DNA of 64,000 nt, taken from assembly GCA_039111635.1 (NCBI GenBank), contig JBCAQO010000011.1:1364001-1428000 (forward strand), read 5' to 3'. The notes beneath the pieces are model-generated. The model was not told the DNA's origin and did no database searches. It saw only the letters and a list, made by a program, of their open reading frames with translations. Position numbers and translations under genes: made by a program. Shown here in pieces: positions 10,233 through 23,538 of the stretch (position 1 is its first letter; each line of letters begins with the position of its first letter). The stretch is from Heterobasidion occidentale. Its lineage: Eukaryota > Basidiomycota > Agaricomycetes > Russulales > Bondarzewiaceae.

Positions 10233-11833
10233 ATTCGGCGAGATAGTATTTCGAGAGAGTGCTCACTCTGCATCAGGGCACAGGGCACACAGCCAAAGCA
10301 GTGTAGATGATCGAATGCCGCTCGTTCGTCATCTGCCCGGTAGAGATTCCGTAACGCAGAGACGACCCTGAAGGCAGTGAGATTACATCACAAAATACAC
10401 AGCCGAAAATATACATGTACACACCTCCTGTTTCCCCTTCGATGACTTCTCTTCAACGCGCACAGACGTTTTATTTTGATAGATGCCCCTTGGTAGGCTC
10501 GGAGATAAACATCTGCTCCCCAGTCAGGCCGCAGAATCCTGCAGGCCCATACACAGCACAAGCGACAGTCTTTCCCGCACCCAATAATAATTCGTGCCAA
10601 TCTCGAGCACAGGGACCTTATGGAGATCAGGTATCGTGTTTAAAGGAAGCACGTTGCGCGGATCACAGACGAAAATATGGTAACACCTAGATATGTAGCA
10701 TGAGCAGAATCATACACCGACAGATATCTAAGGGATATCTAAGCGGAGACTCACTGTCTCCGTTTCTTCCGAACAGTCTCTGTACCGTTCCAACAACGCT
10801 ATTTCGTCATCATCGTGAGTTACAGACTCGAGCAGAGCCTCACTATCATTCTCCTCTCCCGGCATCAATGAGTGAAAAATGCTGGCCGGACGCATGTTAT
10901 GTATGTCCTTGTCTGTGTCAGAGCGCTCAGCGATCAACGTGCGAATCGAAGAGAGAAAGGTAATAGCCAATATCGCAATTGTGGTTATCATGAGACCAAT
11001 CAATCGAGTGTGGTATTCTTGACATCCAAAAAATGCGTGTGGCACACCTATAGCGCACAATTGCGCGTCATGCAAATCGATAAAAGTCCAGGTCGTCACG
11101 CTGACTCCAGCAAGACTCGAAAACGTCACTGTCCTCCCGATTTGCAACACACACAATGCCGTCCGTATGGTCAGGGTCGAAGAAAGTGAGGTCTTCAAGC
11201 TGTGTCACATCCTGGGGAAGAAGCGGCGAACGAGGGGCTGTGCGCGAGGGGATGGTAAGAGCAATGTCTTGCGAGTCTGTCGACGAGTTCTCAAGAAGGC
11301 GCTTTGACACAAGAAGACAGACAAGAAGGCAGGCAGAGATGAAAGGTGTGCATCCGGGGAGGATGATCACCAACTGTGCTGTACACGGTTTAGGCGTTGA
11401 TTCCAGAACGTCCGAGCAGAGCAGGCTGGATGAGCTATTTGATAATTAGTCCGTACTGTCAACGAAAGGATCGTAAGCTCGCTACATTATTTTAAAACCC
11501 CGAAAGCGACCCCTTCGCGAAGATCTAGTGAGGCCCTAGAAGTGCATTCGTTACCGTCATAGTAGTAGCTTCCCTCTCCTCAGGTACCGGTTTTCAACGC
11601 ACACGCGAACCCACGCGAACGCGTTTCTCGTTGTTCAACTTTTGTATCGTAGCCCTGCAGGCTTTCTAAGGCGACGACGACCCCTTGACGGCATTGAGCG
11701 CACCATTTCATAGCGTGCAGCCGATAACTCCGAGCGTGCGTAACGTTCCGACTCCTCGCATCCACCACTCTTCAGCAAGCGCAAACGGGCTACAAACGAG
11801 TCGGAGAGTTTACAATTGGGGATCAACGTTGCA
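10233..11833. other. Unassigned; possible minus-strand membrane-protein exons
   Basis: On the minus strand two open stretches each contain a hydrophobic segment. 11068..11373 has a run beginning VIILPGCTPFISACLLVCLL. 10728..11198 has LIGLMITTIAILAITFLSSI followed by an acidic tail. They could be exons of one small membrane protein, but I found no confident splice pair and no family. Nothing else recognisable here. Confidence 0.25.
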
Positions 11834-14800
11834 ATGAGCTCCTTAGCATTCCTGGTCACAGAGCTGCAGGTGCGTGTTAGATGCTTCAGGCGTGCGGCTT
11901 GTTGCAGGACTTGACGTGAACTGGACGTTCGGGTTAGTCGTTGGCAAGTGAAACAAGGAGGAAGCACCCTGATGTACGAGATGTGAGCGTCTGGCTATCT
12001 TTCCTGTCGCTTCGAAGGTCGTGTTTATCATTCGTGCTCGGTTCGTCGTAGGCAGCTGAGAAGTCGTTGGCTATCTTGAGGTCTTCGCCGGAGCAGGCAA
12101 CTGTGAATTTGGCCTCTGGTGAGCAAGTTTATATTCGCATCTATATCAACCATTCTTTGTTTCGTGGGACATGAGCAAAGAGTGTCTGGTTTCTGGCCAG
12201 AAAGAAGCAAAGGGATGTAATACTCCTTCAGAGACAACATACACTGCTCGAATCTGGGTGTCTGGTATGTCTAACCCCATTGCTAACCTACGTGCACAGA
12301 TGGACCGCACTCTGACGATTTACTACGACCTGTCTTCATGGGTTGCGCGACGAAGAATGCTAAGGTTGTCGGCATCTCCCTCGGTTCCCTCCAGCGCCTC
12401 ATCTCGCTCAAAGCAGTCCCGTTATCCGCTGTTCCAGTCATCATCACAACAATGAGCGACTGTATTAGCCAAGGTGTCGATATCCAGCTCAAGATTCTCC
12501 AGACGCTACTGTCTCTCATCACGAACTTCCCGCCAATACATGGAAAGCTTCTAGGAGACGTACGTCGTTCCCGTCATGGTCGGGGTATATCCATTAATAC
12601 TTGTGCAGGCTCTTCTCTTGTGTTTCAAGCTTCAGGAGTCTCGAATAGGTGTTGTCTCCTCGACTGCCGCTGCTACGCTTCGTCAGCTTGTTATGTTCGT
12701 GGTCGATAAAGTTGTCGATGAAGATCGAAGAGACAATGTCCCGCCAGAGCAGATGGTCGAGACTCAGTTGCCGGACGGAGATGCCAAAGCGCTCGGACCA
12801 GCTGCACATGACGCGTTCGCGATTTTCGAGGATCTGTGCCTCCTCGCCAATTCGGAGCCACCCCATTTCCTGAAGCTTGATTTCCTGCACAAGACCTTCG
12901 CTCTAGAGCTGATCGAGAGTGTCCTCACGAACTATCATGAACTTTTCCGTCGAGTAAGTTCATTGTTCGCCCTGCGTGAGACATATTTTCACAGTCGGTC
13001 GTCAGCATACAGAGTTGCTGCTCCTCCTTCAACACCATCTCTGCCCGCTTCTACTCAAATCTCTGTCCGACCGACCTGTATTTCCTCTGACATTGCGGTC
13101 CACCCGCGTGGTGTTCCTGCTCCTCAAGCAATTTTCACTTGAGCTACAGACAGAGGCCGAGGTTTTCCTCACGCTCTTGATTAAGATCATCGGAGGCGAT
13201 ACCGACAGCAATAGCAGTCATGTTGAGAGCATGTCAGCTCGTCCTCAGTGGATGCGAGTGCTTGCGATGGAAATCATGCGTGGGTGAGTGCCATCGTGAT
13301 CACGGCATCGCATATATTCACGTTTCTCCGTAGTCTCTGCGGTGATGCTGAGTTCATGCGGAATGCATGGGAGCGGTACGACGCGCAGCATTCTGACACA
13401 GGATCTATGGTGTTCACTGCCCTTATCACGGCTCTCAAGCGGTTGGTGACGGAGAAGCCCGCTGTGCTTGGGGTCAGCCATCAGATGTTGGGTGTTGGAG
13501 GGAGTGCAAGTGAAAGTGCTGGGGGTGCAGGGTACGGGCGAGACGTTGGTGGGGTTGCGGGAATGGTCGCTACAGCAGCTAGTGCAACAATGTCAGGGAT
13601 GGTAGGTATGATCGGCTCTGAGGCAGGATTGAGCCTTCACTCGTCTACCATGAAGCTGCAATGGTGAGTAGTGTTTGTCTCTGGTCTAGCATGTGCTCAC
13701 ATGAATTTAGCATCGATCAGCTCGACAAAGCTGATGCCCCGCCTATACCCGAAGCCTACATCTATCTGCTGGGCGTGCAGTGCATCGTATCTCTTTGTGA
13801 AGGATTTGCATCTTTTACTGCGCCTCTGTACACGAGCATTATGGTCCAGAAGCCTCGTGCAGCAGGAGATGCTATCATCCGTGCACCCGCGGCTCTCGAC
13901 CCAACCACACTTCCTGCATCCGAGCCTGCCCGCGCCGGCCTGATAGCGGTCCGCGACATGCTCGCTGCCGGATGGCCTGCTCTATTAGCCGCTCTATCCT
14001 TTCTCATCTCTACAAACCTCTCCGATGAACTCTTCGTCGACGTGCTTGCTGCGCACCAGGCCTTAACGAACGTCACAGGCATGCTGGCATTACCAACTCC
14101 CCGCGATGCTTTCCTCACTAGTCTCTCAAAGTCTGCTATTCCTTCGCGCGTGGTATCTAGCCTCGATTCGTATGTCGAGCCCCCAACTCCCCGCTCTGCT
14201 GCCTCATTCTCGGAGAACCTTGGTTTGACAGGACCTACGCAGTCGCCAGGTCTGTCGGAGCGCAACATGGCGTGTCTGAAGGTCTTGATCACCAGCGCGC
14301 ACTTTCTGGCTGGTAGTCTCGGCGAGAATTGGTTTGACGTGCTTGAGGCGCTTCAAAACGCAGACTACGTGCTTACGAGTAAAGGGCAGAGGACTGTTCC
14401 CTCGACTCCTTCCAAGCGCTCTTCTGTCCTTGGAACTCCACAGCGATCTATCTCTGTTTCTGGCTCGTCTCCAGCAGCGCCTGCTCAACCACCACAGCAG
14501 GCTATCCGCCACCCGTTGCTTTCTGACTTGGATGTCGAGAGCGTGCAACTCGCGATTCAGCGACTCTTCGACGCGTCTAAGAACCTGGAGGATGCTGCGT
14601 TCAAGGACTTCGTGAACGCGTTGTGCAAGCTGAGCTCTGAGATGGTCGGGATGCAATCTCAGGCAGACTCGAGCATCATATTGGAATCAGAGTCGGCAGA
14701 CGATTCGACTATGACAGGTAGCACGACCAGCTTGAACTCAATGTTGACGGCTCGGTCAGAACGCGCGAGCAGGCGGCGAGTAAGTGGTATTCATCTACCC

Positions 14801-17800
14801 CGAACGTTGGTGAGTTGAAATTAGTCATATCTTGGATTCCTGTGCTCACATATCTGCAGCGTTCTGGAGATTTTGGAATCAACAAGCTTGGCGGTGTGGC
14901 CGTCCTCAACATCCATAGGCTTATCTATCGTTCCCCAGATATTGCGTGGGATACGATTACTTCTCATCTACTGTCAGTCATTCGGCATTCGACCGCCCCT
15001 CAGCCGATACGACTTCAAGCTGCACAGATCCTCGATGATATCTTGATCGTTGTACCTCGAATTTGAGTACTACGGGGGACCTACAGTCCGCTGTACAGCG
15101 TCGTGTACTTGACGTCCTCGCCCAGCAAATAATGCTGGACGGGCCCACTGGTGCTAGTTCGTCCGGTATCAGTGTTGAGCTCCGCCGCATGGGCTTGGAA
15201 ACTCTTCACCAGATCTTGCAGTCATCAGGTCACACGCTGGTGGTAGGTTGGGAGACGATCTTCGAGGTGCTGAATAGTGTGTGCAAACCCGCACAGCCAA
15301 TTCCATCGTTGTCTAGCGATTCGGTATCTTCTGCAGGATCCTCTCCCACCACTCCTCGAACAAAGCCTCTCCCGCTTGGCTACGTGAATGAGAGGGGCTA
15401 TACGACCTTGATCAAGATCGCATTCCAGTCATTGACTCTAGTTTGCGATTCACTTTCGGCCTTGTCTCCAGAACATCTGCGCATGTGCATTAGTACGCTC
15501 GGCCACTTCGGCAGACAGGCGGACACAAATATCGCGCTGACTGCTGCGGAGAGTCTCTTCTGGGGTGTTTCTGATTCAATTCAGGCCAAGCGCAAAGATG
15601 CAGAGAAGGAGCCCGAGTACAGCGCTTTGTGGATGTTCCTACTGCTCGAGATCCTGAGGTTGTGTGCAGATGCTCGTCCGGAAGTAAGGATGGGTGCTAT
15701 CCAGACGCTGTTCAGGACACTACAGCTATATGGCGCTACACTGAGCCTCGATACGTGGGAGGAATGCATCTGGAAGGTCACCTTCCCGCTGCTCGATTCA
15801 CTTACAGCCTCCATTAGACAGAGCTCGACAATCTCGCCATCGCCATCCTCTTCATCATTCGAAGCGTCTCAGTTCGATGTCTCAACTCCGGAGCAGGCTT
15901 GGGACGAATCTAAAGTGGTCGCTCTACAATCCATAGGGTCGATTTTCCATGATTTTCTCGTCTCAAAGGTCATGCATCTGTCCTCTTTCAGCAAAGCTTG
16001 GGAAGTCTTCGTGATGCACATCCGGGATTCATTCTTACTTGATAACCGAATCATCAGTGCGCCTGCGCTGCGCTGTCTTGAGAAGACACTGAAGGCTTCG
16101 GCGACAGGCGCTTCTGACGCGAAACTCAGGCCACGAGTGATTGAAGCTTGGGAGAAGGCATGGGTTGTGTGCGATGAGATGGGAGAATCGGTGGTCAAGA
16201 GGGCGAGCGTTGCTGGTGAGAGAGCTCAAGCCCACAAGCCTTTCACGCAAGAGAGTCTCGTCGCGTTTGTGGACGTTATCCTTAGCACAAGAAGCGTTAG
16301 TCGAACGCTAGAGGACGTCGAGTGGCCTCTCGATCGTATCGTCAGATTGATGGCCATTTTGAAAGGTGAATGATCTAAGTATATCTATGAATCCGAGCGC
16401 AATTGACTGACACATCCATTTTTGGTGTCTTGACCTATCCTAATTCTCCGGATTATAGACCAGACGTCGACGGGCTCACACTAGTTCAGGTGGGTCACAG
16501 CAACGCCTGTGATGACAGCGAGAATATTAACTGTCTGTGTCCGCTAGACTATCGTCATGGAGGCTGTGGGCAGCATTGGGCTCGACACTCCCGGTGTTCC
16601 ATCTGTCATATTGCGAGATTTGTCTGAATACGCGACGTTACCCTTCCTTGCTGCCTTTGACGTCCCAGACCCATCATTATCAGCATCTGCTTCAAAGAAG
16701 CCAACGGTGGCCCTCGAAGCAAAAGCGCATCACATACATCAGCCTGTCAAAGAAATGCATGCCCATGTTGGTCGAACTATTCCTTCGGTTCTAGGATAAG
16801 GCCGATGTATACGTCGATGGCACTTTGGAGGCTGTGCTGTCTGCGTATTCTATTCCCATCAAACTTAAGTACGACTGTCCGCCTCCATCAAAGTTCGGAA
16901 AAGATCCTCCCTTGTGGAAGACTGCGACTACGAGCTTCCTGCGGATCGTCCGTGAGACCGCAACCCAGGTTCAGAGCTTCGGTTCAGGTCAGCTTGAAGT
17001 TTCGTAACAATCTTGAATAGGAGCTGAAACAGCACCGTAGACCTACCGGATGATCGCGTCGAGGGCATCTGGAGACAAACGATCGATGTCTTCCGTGGTG
17101 GTATCTTGGCTGACTGGTAGAGTGTTTCTTTTTGTCAGAGCAAATGGAGTTATTGAATATCCCTACAGCTCCTTGGCGGACAGCTTCACCTTTGACGTGC
17201 AGGAGGAGGAAGAGAATTTTGACCTTTCCCTCATCGCATCATTAGAAATCGACGTGGTCCCGCACCTGGGAGACAGTCGTGTCCCCGACTATCTGATCAC
17301 TCATCTTGCGAAAATCCTTCAGCAAGGGAGTCAGCTGCGGGAGTATGACCACGAAGAGGATTACATGTTCACCCGATTGCGCCTATGAAGACGCCTCTTT
17401 CTGGCAAAGGTAATTGGGCTCATGACGGCGACGAAGACACTGCGACAATAAATCCTACCGTCTTCGTTTCAAGAGAGCGCTTCTCCTACTGGTGTTTCGA
17501 TTTGCTCTTCCTCATCTGTTCAGATGTCTCTAAAGGTCTGTGTTAGCTTCTGAGATTATAAAGTCGTGCTCTCTGACGCTCTCAATAGACCACGAAGAGT
17601 CCCGCAAACGAGTGGCAGCCTTGAGTCTGTCATCGTTGCTTGGTCGATGTAAGACTACTCTTGCAGGTTACGCAGCCGACGAAAGCCTCCGAGGCAATAT
17701 CCCCTTCCCAAGGTATGTTCGGTTCTGTGAAAATCGCCATTGGTACTCAAGCCAAGGACTCAGGGTACGGGAAGAGGAGTTGCTGTACGTTCTGCACAAA

Positions 17801-18264
17801 CTACAAGAGCTTCGATTATGGCCCGGAAGTCTGTGGGCTGCCTTGTCTGATAGCCCGTCAAAGTATGCAATCTACCAACCGGGTTCGTTATTTTCGCCGT
17901 TCATGATTCATGCCTTCAACTCAACACCTCGCTATTAGATATCGATACCAGCCTATTACCATCTCAGCTCATAGCTGATTCGGTCAAGCGTTCTGCCAAG
18001 GCGCACCTTTTCCATTTCTACACCGTGCTCTGTCAAATCGCCTCGGTCGCGCGTAAGGCGCCGTCAGCATGGGTGATGTCCGACCACTTGCTCTCACCGC
18101 CTGTAACACCCCCTGGAAAGCAACCCTTGGATCTTCCTGTGGACACTGGGAGCAGAGTCGCAGCCAGTGGACTTCGTAGCAGTAAGATCACTGCGCTAGA
18201 TGCAAGGGCGTTGGCGAGAGAGTGCTTGAAAGAAGTCGGGAGCGAAATGGGGGTGCCTCGGTAG
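11834..18264 (+). pseudogene. MON2: MON2 homologue (endosome-to-Golgi trafficking scaffold), multiply disrupted as given
   Basis: MON2 is a large BIG/GBF-related HEAT-type protein that works with flippase/Arl1 partners at the trans-Golgi and endosomes. Exons: 11834..11869, 11938..11982, 12052..12118, 12300..12559, 12609..12953, 13006..13283, 13334..13663, 13711..14809, 14860..16365, 16425..16489, 16548..16987, 17041..17116, 17169..17535, 17589..17712, 17752..17882, 17939..18264 (about 1,830 codons). The N-terminus (MSSLAFLVTELQ, then SLASETRRKHPDVRD), FLKLDFLHKTFALELIESVL and LEAVLSAYSIPIKLKYDCPP are MON2-like. Lesions: -1 frameshift near 15062, missing A in the acceptor at 16424, frameshift near 16712, in-frame TAG at 16792, -1 frameshift near 17382. 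All other junctions keep phase. Either a decaying copy or consensus errors. The 182-nt intron 12119..12299 could hide another exon. Confidence 0.8.
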
Positions 18265-18740
18265 TGTTGATCGGATTTATTTTCTCTACTATACACCTAG
18301 GATATATTTTGTATGTGTATCAAGTCGTTCATATCATTGCAATCATCATATGTTGTTTGACCAGACTGCAGAAGGATATAGGGTCTTGTTCTGAATGCAT
18401 CTGAGTCGTTTCCGAGAACTTCCAGTTACTCCGGGCCATCCCGGGCCGATGCCGACTGCGCCGAAAGCGCTACCCGATCTTGGAGTTCGACACCTACTTA
18501 CTAGCACGAGAAATCTTTCACTTGTAGAACAGCGGCCACCCATTATCCACTGACTTCTGACTGTCGTCAAATGCTCTACAATCCTGGACTTTATCACATC
18601 AGCATTGTGATTGTCAACTGAGCCTCCAGCGACCACACTTCAAGTTCAAGTATCTCTTCGCCTCGGTCTACACAGATTGACTGGAGCATCGACCTATGGG
18701 CTTTCTTCTTCTGTTTCGTGCCTGAATTCACATCTGCAAA
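18265..18740. other. Intergenic, same-strand gap
   Basis: Terminator of MON2 and promoter of the cyclin-like gene. AT-rich just after the MON2 stop. No gene seen. Confidence 0.5.
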
Positions 18741-21280
18741 ATGTATCCTGGAGGTATCGGACAGGAACTGCCAGCATATATGCGCTCGTCTGACTCACTA
18801 GCGGCTTTGCAATGCTCTGAGAGTCGTCTTAGTCTCGCAACAAACGTGGATACTGCCCGCGACCAACCTCTGCAAAAACGAATCAACTCTCTAGACAGTG
18901 TTTTATCTGAAAGCCACTTGTCTGTGCAAGGCATTGATAACGGATACTCCTCTCCTGGCGTCGTTCCGCCCTCAAGCACTCCTGATTTGACCCACCATGC
19001 TTCATCTAGTCCTACGTTGGATCGCAACGTTGACCATCCTTCTGTGATGACTCCTCTCAGCCAATCACTGGATCATCTCTCTGAATATGCAGCTGAGACG
19101 TGTTCCCCTAGTCTTACCGCGAACTTCCTTGAATCACTCGCTGAAGATGCTGATACAACTCATTTCCCCGCTTCTATGGCTCACAATGGCGAGCGATTCC
19201 CGGCATACTCTTTTTCGTCGCAAAAGACAGTCAAAAACGCCTCTGTTTGTGATACGGCCGTCTCTCTGGACAAACACCGTCCTCGTCCTAGCTCCTCAGA
19301 TGTGGATGCTCTTCCAAATCCTGCTTCACTTGGTCGTGCTCTGAAACGTAGGCTCCGAGGATCTCATCCTTCTGCCAGCTTATCTGCTCCTCTGTGCGAT
19401 TTACCTGGCAACAGTCTCTCTAGTCGTACTGCCTCTCTAGCATCTGTCATGTCTGGAACAGGGAATGATGCGGACATCTCAGCCTGCGAATCATCTGTCT
19501 CCGAATCGGAATTCTCTCATTCGCAGGAGCCAAAACATAAGAAACGGAGGCTAGGACCTATCCGAATGTCCGGGAAGAGTCACTATTTTGCAAATGAGCC
19601 AGCCACTCTCAGAAAAGCTAGATCCCTCAGGACTGAAGCGTCTATATGTCCAAGTGAAGTAGGAAGTAAACATGGTGAGGCTAAAGAAGTATGTCCTCTT
19701 CCTACTCTTGCTCATGGCGCAGGACTCATCGCACTGCTATCGGTAGAACATACCTCCTCCTGATGCTATTGAGGCGTGCCCTCCTTCCACACAAAACCGT
19801 TCTCCTTCGCCTGTTGAGGCCTTAACTACACCGTCTTCGCCTATCCGGAATTTAACTGTTCACCTCCCAATCATCCAAGTCCCTGTTGCTGAGCTTATCC
19901 CTCGGGAACCGTTGTGCGAAGAAGAGGCTGCGGAAAGGAGAGTCAAGATGTTACTTGATAGGGAACTCCAGCCGGATGGTCCGAAGCCTACGGGTGTCAA
20001 GTTGGTCTTCGTTTCTGCAGACGCGATCTGTCCATTGTCTCAAGACGTTGATGTGGACAGTGCGAAACATTCTCAGTCCTGCGAGGAGAGCGAGTCTGGG
20101 TCTCGCTCACAAAGTACTGACGATGGAAGTGCTTCAGAGGATTTGACTCTCATTGTCGGCGGAGATACGCATCTTGATGTCGATTTTCGCAACGACATGA
20201 GGACGAAGGCTATCGAGTGGATTCTAACAGTAACACTCTGTCATTTTTAACGCCAGACCCTACTAACCCGGTCATAGATGGTTCCTCCCTTGGATGAAGA
20301 CTCAGCCGCCCTACGAAAGCCAAGGCTGTTTTCGAGGGATTTACATGACCAGTTCATGAACGATCCCAACTCGGTTCCTCGCTGTCTACATGTTCGCTCG
20401 GTGCTTCTCAGCCTTGATGGCAGCAGAGGACGTACATGCTTCGGACATGTCTTCCAGCCCTGAAGCAGACGTGAAGTCCCCTGCTTTGTGCCAGGCAGAT
20501 CTGGAAGAGGGCCAGCGGAGGATTGTGTGGGATCATGCTGTTGCTTCCATTGCGTTGAGCACGAAGGTCAATTTCTTGATTTTCTATGTGCCAGTCCTGT
20601 TTATGCTCGACGGCGCCCTCTTCAGATTAACCGAGACACTCTCCCGCCTCTATTACCTATATATACGCGGCACTATCTGGTTCTAGCGCCGCATGACATG
20701 TGCTACGAGGACCTCGAGGTTTGGTGCTCAGTCACAGTGTTTGAACAATTTAATTTTTGACCAACCGCTTTGTTTTTCAGCTTGCTCAACGTGAAATACT
20801 GGAAGTCTTCCAGTATAAGCTTGGTTTCGGTTCCCCTCAAGCCTTCCTGGACGAGATTTATCTCGCGATGCCGACCCTTCGCCTCCTTGTGGACTATAAG
20901 GAAGGCTGGAAAATCATAGAAAACGAGACATGGACCTATTTGTTCAAGGCAGTGCGCGGTACGCCGTTTTGACATTGCTGGCGTCGTAACAAATTGACGA
21001 TCTGTTCTTTTCTGTGGACACGCAGCACCCGACATGGGCCGGTTTCCTCTCTCCGTTCTGACAGCCACTGCACTGAAGCAAAGTATAATACAATCGCTCA
21101 TTCGGAGATTCGAAACGAGATGCAAAAGTCTTGTTCTTTGTGTGTCTCGCGGGCTCAGGTCGAAAACACGCCGCCACCATCTGCCCTGCCGTTATCGGCT
21201 CGGACCAAAGCATACGAGGTCTCACGTGATGTTTTGACTGACTTGCGTGAGTTATTGAGGGTCTCTATAGTAGGCACATT
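18741..21280 (+). pseudogene. Cyclin-like protein, disrupted as given
   Basis: Cyclins activate cyclin-dependent kinases. The first exon (18741..19688) encodes a Ser-rich disordered N-terminus with a basic stretch (HKKRRLGPIRM). The cyclin box begins at MRTKAIEWIL (about 20200) and continues after an intron with MVPPLDEDSAAL. It resumes in another frame as TRFLAVYMFARCFSALMAAE, then RRIVWDHAVASIALSTK, INRDTLPPLLPIYTRHYLVL, LAQREILEVFQYKLG, PQAFLDEIYLAMPTLRLLVD and DMGRFPLSVLTATALKQSII. Introns near 20567..20625, 20722..20780 and 20957..21025 look good. Lesions: a stop or frame change near 19740, a frameshift near 20370 in the cyclin box, and another near 21150. The end is approximate. As written it would not give a full product. 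Confidence 0.65.
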
Positions 21281-22311
21281 TACTCCTCTGCATGTATGCA
21301 TTCTAATGGAAACGATAGCGGGCCTTAGAGGAATGTACGGACTGGCTGATCGGCATCTGTCAATGATGGCGTGTAAATTATATCCCTGTTTCTTGCTCAA
21401 ATTCCAATACACCGAAATTTACTTCGTGAGACGTTCGTGCACTGCAATGCAGATGGCAATGGAAGGATCGCTCGATGATGCGTTTCATTCTGATAGGTGA
21501 CGTTTTGTCCGCCAACTGGGCCATCACGATCGGGACTGGACGGTCATGACGTCGTGCATCATAAAAATATACAAACCAGCAGAAACAACGCCGCCGACTT
21601 CATACCCCCTTCTACATATCAGCTTTTGTATCCACCATGACCGACCAGATTAAAGAGGGATGATGTTTCGTGAGTTGAACATCCAAATTGGATCACCATG
21701 TCGACTAACGATTGTACGGCGGTAAAGCTGGAAGTGGGGCGGAGCAAATCCCTCGGGCAAGGTCGACGAAATCGTCGAAGAGGGGAAGGCGCAGGTCAAA
21801 AGCAACAAGGTCCATCTGACGCTTTCAAGTTGTTCCACTTCTAGTATTGACCTCTTCTCGGCGTGGTCAGGGTAATACAATCTCGCGAACCGCAAGGGAG
21901 GGTGACCCCGCAGTCAAGATCACACGGAAAGGGGTGCGTGCGCCTCATCGAGGGCGTCGTCTATCCACACTCCTCCGTCATGATGTTGATCGCAACCTTT
22001 TGCCTCATAGAACGATGTTGTCAAGCTCGCCCACGAATTGAACGAAGTCGAATAAATAGCACGTTGTAAAGAGTTACGATGTAATATGTCATTCACCTTT
22101 TCTTGAGGTTCACAACACGTTTTCTACACGCTGATCATGAGAGTGTTGTGGTAATGACTGAAGTTACTGGCATTTCCACAGATCAATTTGAGCGAGTGCA
22201 ATTGTTTGGTCCGAATTCTTCAAATCCCCCAAAGTCAACTAGTCAACAATGGTACAACGCCTTGTTGTACAAAAAATCTATATTTACTCTATAGGAAACG
22301 TTTTCAGCAGG
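21281..22311. other. Intergenic, no gene seen
   Basis: Downstream flanks of the cyclin-like gene and F-box copy 2. Only short unrelated open frames. Confidence 0.45.
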
Positions 22312-23538
22312 TCAAAGGAGCATAGCAGAAAACATATACGCACCAAATCGTGAAGCCACTACTACTTTTATTGTGTCTAGTGCTACGTCGTCGGCCGGTA
22401 CCATGTTGAAGATGGGTATGTACCCAACACCAGCGTCAAAGTATGCATATCGGATCATGTAACCAGGCATTTCGTCCATATCCACTTCTTCCTCGACTTT
22501 AAACATGGTCAATCTGTCTAGCTCCTTCACAAAGCGGTTCCACACCTGCCACCAAAATCTGTCTGGAACGTCGTCATCGCAGTAGATCTTGCAAAATCGC
22601 AGCTCGAGACTGCGGAGCGTCCCTCTGTGCCTGACGATGAAATCTTCGATCCCGACGCTGTCTGCAAAGAACGCCCCTCGGACGGAAAGCGTGTCTAGTA
22701 ACGGGTAATAGAGCTCCGAGAATGTGAATCGTGGAAGGATGCCAATTCGTGATCACTGTGCAGAGAAAGGCACGTAAGATACGACGCTGAGCTGGGAGCG
22801 AGAATCCGGCGCTGCATTGTCGTAGACCAAAAATTGCTCAATGTTTCTTGATAGAGCGTGCCGACATAGGTACCTATGTCGGAGAGTATGGTGATTCTAA
22901 GGTAGGCCAGTTTACCGAATGTGGCTATAAATGCAGGATGATCGTGAATATCGCTGTGTGAAGCTATAAGGTTGTCGATCGTCAATGATTTCAGGGACAA
23001 TGGATGTGCCAGACTAGTGATGGCGCGGAGAATAGCCACTTGTGTTAACGATGATAAAGGGCGCTCTAGAAAGGTTGAACTCAAAGAGTTTCGGACATGG
23101 GGAGAAAATGTGATGGTGAGAGTCTCGAGCTTAGGCAACTCGTGTAAGTTTGAGAATGCTAAGGCCAGTGTGTCCCTTATAGCTTTCTCTGCGTCAGGTT
23201 TGATCTTCGACGGACCAAGCTCGCGCACACCTGCTTTCAACATACTGTTGAGTTGCGCATCTCATATGGAACGAAACACACGCACTGCTTTCTCTCGCAT
23301 TCTCCCGGACATCTCGAAAGGCAACCTCTTTGATATGCCGAGCTATTTTCTGCGATGAAAGAAGCGCGTGAAAACCCTGCGCGCTCCTCATTGTATTCTT
23401 GACTGGGGCTCGTTGGAATGCTAGGGGCGTTGCAAGAACGCACAAAGTCTTGTTCACCAAACGGACATTGAGAATATCGTTAGGAGATGATATTTCATTG
23501 ATAACTGCTTGCAGCAATTCTGCTGGCAAAAGATTCAT
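22312..23538 (-). pseudogene. F-box protein, copy 2, with a single frameshift
   Basis: Exon 1 23286..23538, intron 23231..23285 (55 nt, phase 1, same position as in the paralogues), exon 2 22312..23230. It starts MNLLPAELLQAVINEISSPN and contains VRLVNKTLCVLATPLAF (the F-box and its following helix). Exon 2 has SNFWSTTMQRRILAP and LSLHSDHEL, after which the frame shifts by one base near 22745. The other frame then continues with GILPRFTFSELYYPLLDTL, IEDFIVRHRGTLRSLELRF and FWWQVWNRFVKELDR to the stop at 22312. In the paralogues this junction reads LHSDHDVGVVPALDF without a break. So it is one lost base: a fresh pseudogene, or a sequence error. Confidence 0.75.

Noticed and set aside
10388..10600. 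Possible P-loop (LLLGAGKTVACAVYG) on the minus strand
   Set aside because: Only one short motif-like word in a frame that closes quickly; no Walker B or ABC signature near it.
12119..12299. Extra MON2 exon in the 182-nt intron
   Set aside because: A candidate (about 12180-12258) has tolerable splice sites, but the flanking exons join directly into the expected family sequence, so it is not needed.
19689..19722. 34-nt intron in the cyclin-like gene
   Set aside because: Shorter than any other intron here and still leaves a TAG; more likely the region is damaged.
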